A DNA stretch of 64,000 bases from Russula earlei (GCA_025769875.1 JAGFNK010000124.1:54671-118670), one strand, 5' to 3'; counted from the first letter of the stretch, positions 11,654 through 24,300 are shown. Made by a program: numbers and translations. The notes: generated by a model not told the origin, from the sequence alone.

Positions 11654-12907
11654 GCATGGCACGATAGCTGACGCTCGATCGCCCTGGCCTTGTAATGCAT
11701 GCAACACATTAATTAACCTGTCACGTACGGATATAGGCCCAAAAGGGAGCATGCACTTGTACCATTTCCTGATCGAATTTTATTCAAATGGCACAATGCT
11801 GGATGTCACTGGGCAAATACGAAAAGCAATGCTAATACAAATTTGGGGACCAAAGCGATTCTTGTGTAGCTGATTGTGACACGATCATTTACCAATTCGC
11901 CTTTCCGTCATTTCCCACCCGCTGTCGGTGGCCACAAGCTGGGCCGCGTACCCGCAACCTGGTTGCGTGTTGTGTGCGTGCGAGCTTCTGAGCACTTGCG
12001 TTGGACACCTGACACGGGTGTAATCATTTCGCTCGGGCTCCTGGGCGTATCCCCCTCCCCCAAAGATCGCAGTGACGGCAATCCAACTCCCCGTGATGGC
12101 TCAGCTCAAGTCCGTGCCCAAACTTAGCTATGGCAGGGCATCTGTGGGACGTTATTATTGTCTCTGCGTGAGGCACGGTTGGATTCAGGGGGATCTCGGT
12201 TGCAGTTCTTATTCACGGTCAGGCAAACTTACCATGACCATGGAACACCCATACGTGCTTTGAAGTAGTTCTAGTGCATCGCTGTTCAGCGCCGAGAGTT
12301 GGATTCTGGGATCATCTTATCCCCTTCCTACTACTCGTGCTCACGGTTTCGGTGTCGTCAACACCCAAACGACGCGAAGGTGCCAAGCGAAGAACATGTT
12401 CGTGATGCACCCCTTTGTCGATTCGCTCTTGCATCGCCTGGAAGAAACAACGCGCGTTAATTTGGCAACGCATCGGCGACAGCATCTTCTAAAACTTCCG
12501 CACAGACATATGAGGAAGAGACACGCTTCTATGGCACGCTACGCCACCGTACGCGCCGCCCTGCGAGTGCGCCTAGCCTTATCATGTCACCGCTTGCATA
12601 ACTCACATGGGTTAGAATGAAGCCAAGATGATGGATTCCATAGAGTACCCGTGACAGGGGGAGGACATAATCTTGGTTGGTCAAGATAGTGGAAATCCAG
12701 GAATCATTGAGAGCTCAGCAGGCATTGTTCGGTTCGTATCAGAATCAGAGGCATGTTTGCGAACGCAGTGACAGACAGATACCAAGCAGGATGATGACTA
12801 CAACGTGAGAATAGTGGGAACGAATGAGATGGACCAGAAAACGACCTGTGAAGGAAAGATATCATATCTGACAGACAGAGGCCAGTGGAGCGGAGGAGGA
12901 ACGTCAT
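11654..12907. other. Intergenic, no gene recognised
   Basis: 1.25 kb between the 3' ends of the Vps3844 gene (+) and prefoldin 4 (-). Short open frames at 11876-12127 and 12396-12620 have no domain and no supporting splice pattern. No tRNA-like fold or repeat noticed. Confidence 0.5.
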
Positions 12908-13535
12908 TCATTCATCGAGGTTGATTGCGTTGCCGAATCTCGCATACAGGGCGACTTTGAGCGCTTTCATGTCTCGTTCGCATTGGTCAACGACCTCGGT
13001 CAGTTTGGCGATCTCCCCGTCGACCTGCGCTTGATCACTTTCCAAACGCTTCATAGCGCGGTGATGAGGAATGTGAAGGAAGGCCTCGCCAACTTTATAT
13101 CTTTGGATTGGATTGGAATCAACGACATGCAGCCATTTCCGTAGATGTGTCAGGACATACAGAACAGGCTGGTCCTCGTCTGCGAGTTCTAGCTCCGTGT
13201 TAAGATCATCCAGGGCTTCTTTCTCTTGCTGCAAAAACACACATTTGTCATAAACAACGACCCGGGCGTCTTCCCGAGTCGTTTTCTACTCGCCTTCAGG
13301 TTATTCATATTCTCGACTAGTGAGCGCATCCGAGTATTGAGCTTCGAGAATGTGTTGATTCGTTGCTGATCCTCTGTATATGAGGGATGATTAGATTGAT
13401 CGCGCTGGGAGGGATAACTTTGTGTACCCCATGTTACTTCTTTGCTGTCATCTGCTTCCTCCTCCTGTGATAGCTGGAATAGGTTGTCAGAGGTTGAGAG
13501 CGAGTCGTGGTGCCGAGAAAATCTACCATGCGCAT
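12908..13535 (-). CDS. GIM3: Prefoldin subunit 4
   Basis: Beta-type subunit of the hexameric prefoldin co-chaperone that hands unfolded actin and tubulin to CCT. Exons 13535-13527, 13473-13428, 13373-13294, 13228-13161 and 13100-12908 give 131 aa, the normal family length. Protein begins MRMLSQEEEADD and contains EVTWEDQQRINTFSKLNTR, then EKEALDDLNTELELADED, VLYKVGEAFLHIP and ends ALYARFGNAINLDE, all hallmarks of subunit 4: two coiled-coil helices flanking a beta hairpin. The first exon is 9 nt. The intron at 13229-13293 has a GC donor (AAG|GCGAGT). Its start codon lies 109 bases from that of the lyase gene on the other strand. Confidence 0.95.
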
Positions 13536-13644
13536 GCTGGTTCAGTTCGAGGCGAGCAATTCGCGTCGTGTCCGGGCCGGGCCGAACGTCCAACGCGTCT
13601 GTCTCAATGTCGGCTTTTTGGTTGACCTCTCCACTCGGAACAAC
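13536..13644. promoter_or_regulatory. Short bidirectional promoter, prefoldin 4 / sphingosine-1-phosphate lyase
   Basis: Only 109 bases lie between the two divergent start codons. If both starts are right, the two genes share one promoter. No clear TATA box is visible. Confidence 0.55.
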
Positions 13645-16040
13645 ATGTCAATGTCGACCCTTTCCATGCCGCATATAGTAGATGTTTTTGAAGTAATCCG
13701 CCACAATTTCACCTTGGACTGCGGCGAAGAACGGGCTACTTGTATACCTCGTCGTTGTCCGCGCGTTGAAACTCTGGCGGCACCTCAGAGCAAGAGGGCT
13801 CAGCCAGTCACTCAAGGAACTCTACTTGCTCACGGCTCAGGTTTTTACTTTGCCTTTTTCTCTCTTTGTTACTGAGACGCTCTTTCGCGCCAGTCAGCTT
13901 TTCGACTCGTCACTAGACTGCCATCCGTTCGCCGGAGAGTGGAGACAGAACTGGATGCTGCAAAGGTTGAGATCGAGCGGATGCTTCTGCCGCATGGTAA
14001 GGACGTCGTACGCCACCTCTCCCTTCCGAAGAACGGTCGTCCTCTGGAATGGATAGTTGCCTCGATGGAACAAATGGACCGTGAGGCACCTTCGCGCACA
14101 GACTACAGGGACGGAAAGCTGTCCGGCACAGTGTACCGTACGCATATCTTCTTGATGGCTTCAATTTACTCCTGTTCAGAACCGAACCTCTTAGATGGTG
14201 GTGATGACATGGAAAGAATCATCGTCGCTGCATTTCAGCGGTATTGTGTCTCCAACCCACTGCATCCAGACGCTTTTCCTGCGATCAGGAAAATGGACGC
14301 AGAAGTTGTAGCCATGTGTCTACGAATGTACAACAACCCCACCGGTGCAGGTGCGACGACAGCCGGGGGCACCGAGTCCATTCTCTGCTCTGTTAAGACG
14401 CACCGCGACTGGGCGCGAGCCGTAAAAGGAATCTCTGAACCGGAAATGTGAACCTTCTGATCTGTTTCCATATAAATGCTGAAATGGCCAATTTATAGGG
14501 TTGTCCCTGCGTCAGCGCACGCCGCGTTCGACAAAGCCGCTGCGTACTTCAACGTCAAGCTCCATTCAATTCCCGTTGATCCCGAGACGCGTCGAGTCGA
14601 GCTGAAACGAGTTCGCCGTGCCGTGTCAGCTTTTCTCCGTCTTTACGATCTATTCGCTGACACCTTCTTTAGTAATGCTAATACTATCATGGTCCGCTGC
14701 ACTCTATTTTGCGCGTGTTAATTTCAGCTCATAGACATATGTCCAGGTCGTGGGTTCTGCGATCAATTTCCCTGACGGTTGTCAGGATGATATCGTCGGT
14801 CTCGGAAGACTTGCTAAAAGATACAACATCGGCCTCCATGTGGACTGCTGTCTAGGAAGCTTCATCATGCCTTTCCTAGAGAAGGCTGGGTTTCCGTCGG
14901 AGCCGTTCGACTTTAGAGTGGAAGGCGTCACGGCTATCAGTTGTGATACTCACAAGGTTCTTTTTTTATTCGCGTCTAACGACCAGCTGATCGACCATTG
15001 AATAGTATGGATTTGCTCCGAAGGTAGATATGCTTTGCACTCTAGACAGTGCCTAAAGTCAACTTCATCGTCACTTGCCAGGGTTCATCCGTTATCATGT
15101 ATCGCTCTGCCGACCTTCGACAATATCAATACTATGTGAACGCTAAGTGGTCGGGTACCCAAACGCACCCCATTTTCCTTCAGACAACCCTGATATGTAG
15201 ATTATCGCAGGCGGTGTTTATGCCAGTCCCGGACTTTCCGGTTCTCGGTAAGCGGAAGCATCTCCCACATGCTATCCTATCTCATGTGCTTTGGAGCCCT
15301 GGTGCGCTGATCGCGGGTACCTGGGCAGCCATGCACTACATGGGCGAAGAGTGCGTAATCGATCTTGATCTTGTCTGATGATAAACTTATGTTGCCCATA
15401 GTGGATACATATCATCATGCCGAGACATTGTTGGAGCCGCGAAAAGCATTCAACAGGCCATTGAGAACTCGTTCCCCGAGCTGTACGTTCTGGGTAAACC
15501 GCCGGCTTCCGTAGTAGCGTTCGGCTCTCGCACACCGAGTTTGAACATTCTGGAAGTTGGGGACAAGATGTCCAAGAAAGGGTGGCACTTGAATGCCCTG
15601 CAAAATCCGCCTGGTCTTCATATCGCCTGCACAGTATGTTCATCTTTCCAGTGATGGCAGCAGGATCTGATGCGGTGTGGTAGCGACTGACAGTCTCAAT
15701 GGTGGACGAGTTTATTCGAGATCTGAAACAAGCAATTTGGGAGGCGAAAGGCAGTCCTGCGGGAACGGGGGCCTTGGTGTCCTTGTATGGTGCGTGCGCC
15801 AAATATAAAATATATCGACCATCTCGTTGGACCCCGAGATCCGGAAACCTCGTTTTCGGAGCGTGGAGCTGGAAGCTGGATATCAGCTGCGTTTCCATTT
15901 GCTTCCATTTACTTGCCTTGGTGAGAGACTGACGATACCTCTCTGGTCCGTTACCAGGTTTGGGCAATTCTAGTGCCATTGGGCCCCAGTTAGTTGGGGC
16001 TCTTGTATCTGCTTTTCTAGATGCATTGTACAAAGCGTGA
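13645..16040 (+). CDS. DPL1: Sphingosine-1-phosphate lyase
   Basis: PLP-dependent ER enzyme that splits long-chain base phosphates into phosphoethanolamine and a fatty aldehyde, the exit step of sphingolipid breakdown. Thirteen exons (13645-13677, 13730-13840, 13894-14447, 14499-14624, 14673-14691, 14747-14956, 15006-15023, 15082-15154, 15211-15247, 15297-15350, 15402-15633, 15684-15789, 15958-16040) give 551 aa. A hydrophobic N-terminal anchor (LLVYLVVV) is followed by [47 protein letters not shown] and the PLP lysine in DTHK (about residue 351), then YGFAPKGSS and [12 protein letters not shown]. Exons of 18 and 19 nt occur. Exon 1 is the least certain: it was chosen because it keeps phase. 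The last intron is long (168 nt). Confidence 0.94.
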
Positions 16041-16058
16041 TAATCACGCTTTGTACAA
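16026..16058. repeat. Perfect inverted repeat over the DPL1 stop codon
   Basis: Arms TTGTACAAAGCGTGAT and its exact complement are separated by a single A. The left arm contains the last codons and TGA stop of DPL1. The 16-bp stem would form a strong hairpin in RNA or a cruciform in DNA. Confidence 0.92.
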
Positions 16059-16401
16059 GAGATTAAAGTACGACACGGTCGAGGCTGACTCTGATCCCGA
16101 AGCAGAGCTTGGGCCAATATATTACGAGCAGATTGATCCTGATAGGTCGTCGAGACAACCGAGAAAAATGAGTAGGCGCATCCAAGCCGTGTTGGGGCAA
16201 TCGATCGAGACGATAACAATGATGACTCGACGAGCTCAACTCCATTGTAAGCCTAGGGAAGGGCGCATGGTGGTCGCGGGCCTGGATCCCTCGGATCACC
16301 GTGCGGTGTGGGACAATTAAATCTAGATCCGAGGTAAAAAGTGTGTTATAAAAAGCGACAACAGTGAAGCGACGCCGTCGGTGGCATCCGCCCGAGAAAT
16401 T
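16059..16401. other. Intergenic between DPL1 and the arrestin gene
   Basis: Same-strand spacer. A plus-strand open frame continues through it (16021-16320), but it starts inside DPL1 out of frame and shows no domain. Likely 3' UTR and promoter. Confidence 0.5.
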
Positions 16402-18921
16402 ATGGTCTTCTCTTTGGCCAACGAGGTATCAGCTGGTAGCGTTGACTCAAACATCATCCCAGCTGGCTCTACACAAGGTGTCGATCTTGAGTCCGCGCTA
16501 CATCATGTTCTTCAAGGCCCTAGCCCGCATGACCACCACACGGACCGCCATGACTTAGCGACTAGGAAGGATGATAAACATACTAACCTCGAAATCATTG
16601 TTAACACAGATGTGCTCGTCCTCAGAGGCGCCGGGGTCGAGGTCACACCCGCGGTTCTCTCAGGACACGTCGTGTTCAACCTAGCAGAGTCGACTCCAGT
16701 CAAACAGATCACTCTTCAGTTTCGCGGGAAAGCCAGACTGCCCCCCCTCGAGTACGTTTTCCTGTTTTCTTGATGTCCGCGCCGTAAGGTTGCCTTTCCC
16801 CCGGCCTGTCCCGACTGATTCGCGTTTTTCAGTGTCGGTTTTAGTAACCCACCGATGACCTACATCGTGTGTAATCACGAGTGGTCGTTCCTCGAAGGCG
16901 AAAAGAAGCATAGCCACACGCTAAAGGCGGGTCGTCATCTATTCCCCTTCCAGCTCAACGTTGGCGGTTCCCTTCCGTCTACGGTCTACACTAGCGCGTT
17001 CAAAGGCGCTTCAGTCGCTTACAAGCTTCGTGCTATTGCAATGCGCCGCGGCTTCGCTCATAATCTACAGGCGCAAAAAGCGATCACGTTGCTGCGATGC
17101 TTTACCCCAGAAGCTCTCGAATACCAGCAGTCGCTCGAGATAGAGAACACCTGGCCCGAGAAGGTCATGTATTCTATAACGGTTCCGCATAAAGCGTGGG
17201 CTGCGGGCGATGACCTCACCGCCGCTGTAAAAATTATTCCTATGGCCAAGGGGGTCCAAATCCTAGATGTCGTTACAACGCTCGATGAGACCGTCAAGGT
17301 CCACAGTCGTACGGGCTGGCAGGAATCTACAAAGTCTGTGAGCACAGCGAGGCATGAATTCCGCAATGGTCAAGCGGTGTGGACAGAACACCAAGACCAC
17401 CGTACGCGTTCGTCGTTGCCCCATCAGCGTCAGCCTTCTCTGGGATACGCGATGTCCTCCTTACCTACCTCGAGTCCGTGCCCCTCCATCTCCGCCCCCC
17501 CTCTGGCCTCCCATAGCCGTAGTCCTGAAACATCTTCCGCTTCGGCCCGGTCTCCTTTTCCCAACACCGAGCCTGGAGATGAATCTCACTCAGTTCCGAT
17601 CAATTCCGGGCTGTCGGAAGGGCACATTTCTACCAAACTCGACATTTCTCTTCCACTTTGCATGACGCCCACACATACCTTGGAACCCATCGTGGCATCA
17701 CATCGCATACGTTGGAAATTTCTCATCAGCAATTCCGACGGACACACGTCGGAGTTGCGTTGTTCCTTACCGCTGCATATACTTGACTATCATTGTCTCA
17801 ACGAAGCGAGATCTGCAACAGCCCCAACACGACGACTGCTCTTCGGTGGACCCGAATCGTCGGAGGAGCGCAACTCGGATCTGGAGCAACTTCCAAGCTA
17901 CCCGTCGCACATTCGTGACCGAATCGCGAACATGTATATACCGGATCAGGCCGTTCTGCGTGTTACCAACCCGTGGGTGCATCAGGGCATCAGCCCAGCA
18001 CATTTCGAGTCGTCAGACCAAGATGGGCGACACAGCGAGTTCACGTCCGGGGTGCACACGCCCCTCGAAGGGTACTACGTTTCGCCTCCGATGGGCAACG
18101 ACCTCGAGTACGTCAACTCGGAACTGCTCCTCTCGCTATCGCAGAATACCCCTCCACCCATCGAGACTCGCAGAGACAACCCGAGCACTCCCGAAACCGC
18201 GCCCGGGCCAACCCTCGGCCTACCCACCGCCCGGCGAGCGAGCGAGCCTCCATCCCGCGTGCAGTCTCGCCCGGCCAGCCCAGACCGAGACCGAGACGGC
18301 GGGCCATGGCAGCGGCAGCACCCGCACCCGCGCAACCGCTCGCGTCGATCGTCAGGAGCAGGGTCGACGGGGACGGGGACCCACCTTCCAGACGGCGCCC
18401 CACAGACGTACATACACGAGAACGGCACGGCGAGCCGCAGCCCGCACGATCTCTTCCACGCGACGATGAAGCCCCTCACCTCCCTCATGTCCTCCTTCGC
18501 GCTCTCGCCGCGCCACTTCACGGCCCCGTCCTCTCCCCTGCCCCGTCCCTCCCTCCCCAATGCCCACACCCATTCGCGCCAGCAACCGCAACCGCAACCG
18601 CAGCAGCAGCAAGCGACAGGGTCACTGCCGCGCACGGTGCCGGTCGCGTCGCACTCGTTGCTCCACCGTGCATTCACCGAGGTGCCGGACTACGACATCG
18701 CCTCGCGCGGGTTCTTGGGCGGCGTGACGCCGCTCGAGACGCTGCAGGGTTTGCCGAGCTACCAGGAGGCCGAGATGCAGCGCTCGCGGAGCGAGTCTGA
18801 CCTCGCGTCCATGGCGCATCGCGGCTCTATCACGCCTCTTCTCCCTCTGCACGCCGAGCCTGAGCCTGGGCCTGGGCGCTCGGTGGCGCGCGAGAGTGCT
18901 GACGCGCCTCGATCTTCGTAG
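16402..18921 (+). CDS. Arrestin-related trafficking adaptor (alpha-arrestin)
   Basis: Adaptor that recruits a Rsp5/NEDD4-type ubiquitin ligase to plasma-membrane transporters for endocytosis. Exons 16402-16751 and 16833-18921 give 812 aa. The arrestin-N fold shows ITLQFRGKAR, NHEWSFLEGEKK, LKAGRHLFPFQL, LPSTVYTS and VAYKLRAIA; the arrestin-C half follows (VMYSITVPHKAWAAGDDLTAAVKI). The long tail is Ser/Pro-rich with a PQPQPQ/Gln run. Two LPSY motifs (about residues 470-473 and 757-760) match the LPxY variant of PY motifs bound by ligase WW domains. The ATG at 16402 was taken because the open frame upstream has no other ATG; an upstream exon remains possible. Confidence 0.9.
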
Positions 18922-19393
18922 TAGTTGTGTTGCGACGTCTAGAATGTCCCCTCTCTCTATTGGCTGGGCTGGACGCTTGGGGCGACGTGCCCGTCATATT
19001 TTATGTTACCTTTTCTTATCGACTATATAGACAACTTATAGAGCAGAGCACATTAGAGACACTATTATGCCACCATCACGGACGCACAATCTCATGCGGA
19101 TACGCAGGTATCGGACCGCGCTTTTGAATCGCACTTTTATTGTGTATGCATCCCTGGCGACAACAATAGACGGGCTTTTGCAGCCGAGGCCCAAGATTCC
19201 ATTACAAAGGCAACAGCCTTGGGTGAGTGGATGCTACGTGCAAAGCAAGGGACAGACGAGAAATTTAACGTAAACAAAGAAAGACGATTGGAAAGAGCGA
19301 GATAGATCTGGCACATGCCGCGACGATTGGATCGCTAATGCTGTCTAGACTCTACAGTAGTTATGAGTCAAGATTTGGTCGGCGGATGCTGTC
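18922..19393. other. Convergent intergenic region
   Basis: Separates the stop codons of the arrestin gene (+) and cytochrome c peroxidase (-); presumably both 3' UTRs. No gene recognised. Confidence 0.6.
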
Positions 19394-20958
19394 CTACTTG
19401 GACTCGTGTTGATCGTTGGTGGACAGCAAGGTCCACGGCTCCGAGCTGACCCATTGAGTCTCGGGAACCCCGAGCTCGAAGAGTTTGGCAATGACCGCGG
19501 AGAAACTATACATATAAGTTGTCGGCAAGCTAGAGCGGGGACGAACATAAGTTGACTCACTCCTTGAAGAAGAGCGCTTCGTCGGCGGCATACGCCTGGA
19601 CGTGCTTCTTGAAAGCCTTGTCTTGCACGAGCGCGTAATCCGCACTGATGCAGCAGCAGGGAAACAATGAGCAGACGGACTAAATGGGCATGAAGAATAT
19701 GAATTACGGAAGCATCATCAAAGTGCCGGTTTTCTTGTCGGCGTATTGTTTCGGCCCATTCCACTTCTTCCAGACCCACTTCTCATCGAGGAGGAGCTTG
19801 AAGTAGTCATTGGTCAGAGTTGTGGGCGAGAAGGTCCATGGGCCTTCATAACCAGAGCGATCCGGGTGGCATCGACCGAGAGCGTGGGCTCCAGCGAGGG
19901 CGACAATTTCCTGGTCATTGAATCTAGAAAATTGATGGTCAGGTAACCCTGAGCATATTAATATTCGACGGATCGTACCCCATGCGATAGAAGATCTGAA
20001 AACAGAGCGTCATCATAAATCATCGACGTCAGGACAATATCACTCACAGCGCGGAGGTGGTCCTGACCCTGGGATGCATCAGGTAGACGACCATCTGGGG
20101 TCACGTCCTTGGCAAAGCCATCGATGCGACCGGGACGCCACGGGATCTTAGGGCCGCCCATTTCCTGCTTGGAGATGAGCTATCTCGATCCACCAGTAAC
20201 CACGTGGTCGCTGACCTGGATAGCAGCAACGCCTGCGAGAGTCCAAAGATCACCGTAGCTAATCCACTCAAATTCCTTCTTGATATCCTCCATTATAGCA
20301 CGAGCGATTGGAAGACCATTGTTAGCGTCGTGGAGGGATTCAGGCGCGAAACGCATGGTGGCATAGTTGCTATTCTCATGTATATATCAGACATGACGCA
20401 GATACAGATACACGATTAGGACCGCACCTGCCACCAGTCTTAGTTTCTTTATCATAGGTGCCAGCACTGTGCCACGCGAGACGGAGGAGGATGGGACCAA
20501 AAGAGCCATCTCATTGAAAGTAGTGAGCGAGGGGATGTTGTATAAAGATATGTGGCAAGAAGTACCATCATAATCGCCAGCGTCGTCAATTTTCTGCGCA
20601 ATTTTGTTATACACCTGTAAGCAGAGCTTGAGTCCCAAGATTTGTCATAGACTGGCGACAAGACGGTCACTTTCTGATAATCCACCTTTGTCGGGGTGAA
20701 TTTAAGAGCAGACTTGGCCGACTGCGTACCGGACTTCACAGTAGTCGCAGCAGTGTCCGAGGAACTGTATACATAATAGCCGAGGCCTCCTACGAGCGCG
20801 AGACCGACAGTCGCATAGAGGGCGGTATTTGAGGACTTTTGAGGTGCCTCTGTGGAGTATTTTCGAAAGGAGGAACGAAAAGAGGCTTTAGAGATACGAG
20901 CAGAGGTAAGAGGAGTACGACGGACAGAAGCCCGCAAGGAATACGATAAGGCGTTCAT
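19394..20958 (-). CDS. CCP1: Mitochondrial cytochrome c peroxidase
   Basis: Heme peroxidase of the intermembrane space that reduces hydrogen peroxide with ferrocytochrome c. Nine exons (20958-20671, 20614-20566, 20509-20428, 20369-20216, 20164-20048, 19995-19979, 19923-19708, 19644-19561, 19505-19394) give 372 aa. Residues 1-35 are a basic presequence; a hydrophobic sorting helix ([18 protein letters not shown]) follows at about 47-64. Distal site [10 protein letters not shown] supplies Arg122, Trp125 and His126; the proximal ligand is His249 in [10 protein letters not shown]; Trp265 in GYEGPW corresponds to the radical-bearing Trp191 of yeast. One exon is 17 nt. The promoter side is interrupted by the LINE starting 192 bases upstream. 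Confidence 0.96.
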
Positions 20959-21136
20959 GGATGATGGTAGTTGCAGGTGTTGTAGTCTGTTGTTAAAAAA
21001 TGGTTCCTCCGTGCGCTATATATCCGTAGGCCAATCAAACTTCGGAATTGTTTGGTCACCATTCCTTAGAAACCATTTACGCTACTCTGCAACCCTCACT
21101 GCTTTCTTTCTCAGCCCGAGATGGGACACGCAATCG
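20959..21136 (-). promoter_or_regulatory. CCP1: Remaining proximal promoter of CCP1
   Basis: Read on the minus strand toward CCP1, an inverted CCAAT box (ATTGG, bases 21031-21035) lies about 75 bases, and a TATATA stretch about 55-60 bases, before the ATG. CCAAT boxes bind the HAP complex, which in yeast controls respiratory genes; that link is inference here. Everything further upstream was displaced by the LINE. Confidence 0.5.
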
Positions 21137-21150
21137 TCAGCGAACCGTAT
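21137..21150. repeat. LINE target-site duplication, left copy
   Basis: TCAGCGAACCGTAT, identical to 28680-28693 (a following T may extend both copies to 15). It abuts the poly-T run that is the element's poly-A tail. Confidence 0.95.
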
Positions 21151-21371
21151 TTTTTTTTTTTTGGATAGCGTTTTATTTAGGTAGTTACGGGTACAGAACT
21201 ACCTTAATAAGGGTAAGATAGCAGGAGAAAGTTAATTCAGCTCTATCTGACATGCTGTAGCCGGTGCGGAGACCGGATGTGAGGGTGAAATGCATTTACG
21301 CACGCCCCCCGGGGGTTGCCGGTATGGGGGCAGTGTGGGACTCAGGATACGCTGTTAGCTGGCCGAGAAAC

Positions 21372-24300
21372 TTACCGTAGCCTCCTACCCACTAAAACCT
21401 CACGGTTGAAAATCCAGTCATTCGGGAGGTCCATTGTTTTCCTGAGGACATGTTCCCAGGTGTCCCTCACTAACTTGAAGGCCCTTTTATCTCTTTTGAT
21501 GAGCGTTACGGTAATTTTATCGTTGGTGAGCCTCGTGTTGATGGCACGGAGCCACCTTGTGTGGGTTTCACCTTCTTGGTGAGTGCGTTCTTGTATTACA
21601 CGTTCGCACCTCATGACCCAGATTAGGTGTGCTGCCTCTGAGATTAATATTTGGAGGAGGCGGTTGGCTCCTTTTGGTTTGCGTCCATGGTGGTTTTGGT
21701 CGTGGTGTGGTTCGTTATTTTGGTTAGGGAAGGTAAGGCATCCACAGCCTAGTATGGTGCCTAGATTGATGTTAGGCCAAAGGTGTTGCGCGTGTGGCCA
21801 CAGTTCTCTTGCTAGGGACCAGATGGTTCTTCGGGGTGTGGCTTCGCAAGAGACCAGTATGTGTTCCATTGATTCAGGGACGTTACACGTGGTGCAGAGT
21901 TCGCGATCTTCATAATTTGGTATGTGCCTCCATTGAGGGCCTATTCTGTGTGTTGCGTGCATTGATTTGTATAGGAATTGTTGGACGCGGGTACGGATGG
22001 ACTTCTTTCTCATTCCCATCCAAATGGTATTATCTGTTTCAAGGGCGTCATTGAAGTCCGCTATGGCTAGTCTCGTGGTTTGCAGGTTTCTTGTGGTCGA
22101 TGAGCGTGGAGTAGGGGTGTGGTGATTTCTGATGCCAAGGTATGCTATTTTCTGCGATATGGTTGCTAATTTCGCCCCTAGGAGGTTGAACTCGTTCGGG
22201 ATTGTGAGATCAAGGGGGTCAGTGTCTGCCTTCATGGCGCCCAGCTTAGCAAGACGGTCGCTTTCGTCATTTCCCATGGTTCCATCATGCCCTTTGACCC
22301 ATTGAAAGTCGGTGGTAGCGATTCTACTTTTCAGTGTATATGCGGCTCTTTTGAACAGTTCTGCGTTCTTAACCCCGATCCAGCCGTTGTCTTCCCATTG
22401 TGGGAGGTATGTAGTAAGTCCGTCTATTACATATCTGGAGTCTGTTATGATTCTTAGGGGCCAGAATTTGGGGACTGATTCAGCGGCAGCAATCACGGCT
22501 GCAATTTCGCCGACTTGGTTGGATTGGTAGGGTCCAGGTATTCTCAGGGCCCTATTCCGTTCGCTGTTCCGTTCGCCTTCCGGGGCAAACCATATGCCAC
22601 TACCACAGTGAGCATCCATCTTTCCGTTTTTAAAACTTGCGCCATCTGAGTAGACGCTTACGCCTGCATGTCGTGGGTTGATTCCTCTTGTGTAGTATCT
22701 GCGTGCTGGATTTTTGGATATCAATTTAGGGTCTACGAAGATTCGGAAACATTCGGACAGGTTAGTTTTACTTGTTATTGTCGGGTTGAATCTTATTGTG
22801 TCGTTGTTTGCTCTAGCATCTTTGTTTCGCGTTTTTCTTGACGGTGTTAGGGACAGGTTATCATGTAAGTCACCTGGGTCTAACGGATTAAATTTTGTTG
22901 AGATTGAGTGGATACGATTTAGCGCATCTAGGGCACACTCGTGGGGATTGCGGCAGCCTCTTTGTTTGTCTTCCGTGCAGTCTTGGCAAAGGCAGTGGGG
23001 AGAAGCTAGGTGAGGAGGGTTCAGTTGTTGTTCCCGAAGGCGGCGCGAGGTGTGGATGAGGTGGGTTACAGAGTTGATGATGTGGTTTTTTAGGAGGCAT
23101 TTGGCGGCACTGGACGTGAGGGGTAGTGCTTCTGCAACGGGGTGGTACCATGCGGGGAGCTGGTTTTTTAGTTGGAGGGACAGGCGGATGGGGGCTAGGT
23201 ATGTGTTATATTTTCTTATGGTGCGGAGCATTCTTGATATGTCATCGTTCAGCAGGGCCGCGCGGCGTCCTCTCATGGGTGGGTTCCATGTTTGGAGGAA
23301 AGAGTTTACTTTGGCCTGTCCCGAGATGTTTGGGGGGGCCGCGGCGTTGATTATTATATCAGTGACCTCAGCCCACGTTGGGCGAGTATTGGAGAAGTTT
23401 AGGTATGTTTTCGCCCACATGACCTCTATTGCTTCGTTTCTGGACTTGAGGTCCATTAGGTTAAGGCCTCCTTCGTCAATTGGTCTATAGAGGGTCGGGA
23501 GCGCTATTTTCGGGGAGGAGTCGTCTCCCCATATGAAGTCTCTTATTATTTTGGTGAGTGTGCTTTCAATGTGTTCGGGCATTCCTTGGGCTCTGGTGAG
23601 GAATTGGGTGAGTCCCCCCACAATTGCTTGGATGACTTTTCCTCGTCCAGTGTAAGGTTGGGTGGGTTCTGCCCCAGCGGTCTAGGGCTTTTTGATTTTG
23701 TCGATAATCGGTTCCCAGGGGTCTGTTTGATCGACACCGTTGCCAATCCATGCTCCCAGCATTCGCACAGACTCTCCATCCTGGGCTATGTGGATGCGCT
23801 CGTGGAATGGTTGGTCATCTGGGTTAATTTTCCTGGACGCAGCTACTTGTCGTCTGTAGTTTTCGGTGCCAATTGGTATGATTTCAGTCTTTTCTATGTT
23901 GAATTTTGCACCTGATATTTTGCACCAGTTGTTTAGGATTTGTTCTGTGTGGTTAAAGCGGTCTCGGTCGCTCAGGTATAGGGTTGTGTCATCCGCGAAC
24001 AGTTTGATTCTTGGGTTGTTTCGCACTCCTGGGATGATTATCCCCTGTAGGTGAGTGTCTTGTCTAATTCGACATGCAAGTGGCTCGATGGCTAGGTTGA
24101 AAAGCGCGCAGGATAGCGGGTCGCCCTGTCGGACGCCTCTGGTGACTTGGAAAGGGGGGCTTAGTTCTCCGTTTATGGCGACTTGTGTCGTTGCATTTTG
24201 GTATAAGGCTTTGACGGTTTTGATGAATCGTTCGGGGAAGTTGAAGGTTTCTAGCACTCTCCATAGGTACGTGTGTTTTATTCTGTCATATGCTTTTTCC

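Noticed and set aside
12396..12620. 74-codon ORF between the Vps3844 gene and prefoldin 4
   Set aside because: Basic composition without domain, no flanking exons that extend it.
16021..16320. 99-codon ORF after DPL1
   Set aside because: Starts out of frame inside the lyase last exon; no domain and no homologue recognised.
18075..18677. 200-codon Cys/Arg-rich minus-strand ORF
   Set aside because: Complement of the Ser/Pro/Arg-rich tail of the arrestin-like protein, GC-rich so stops are rare.
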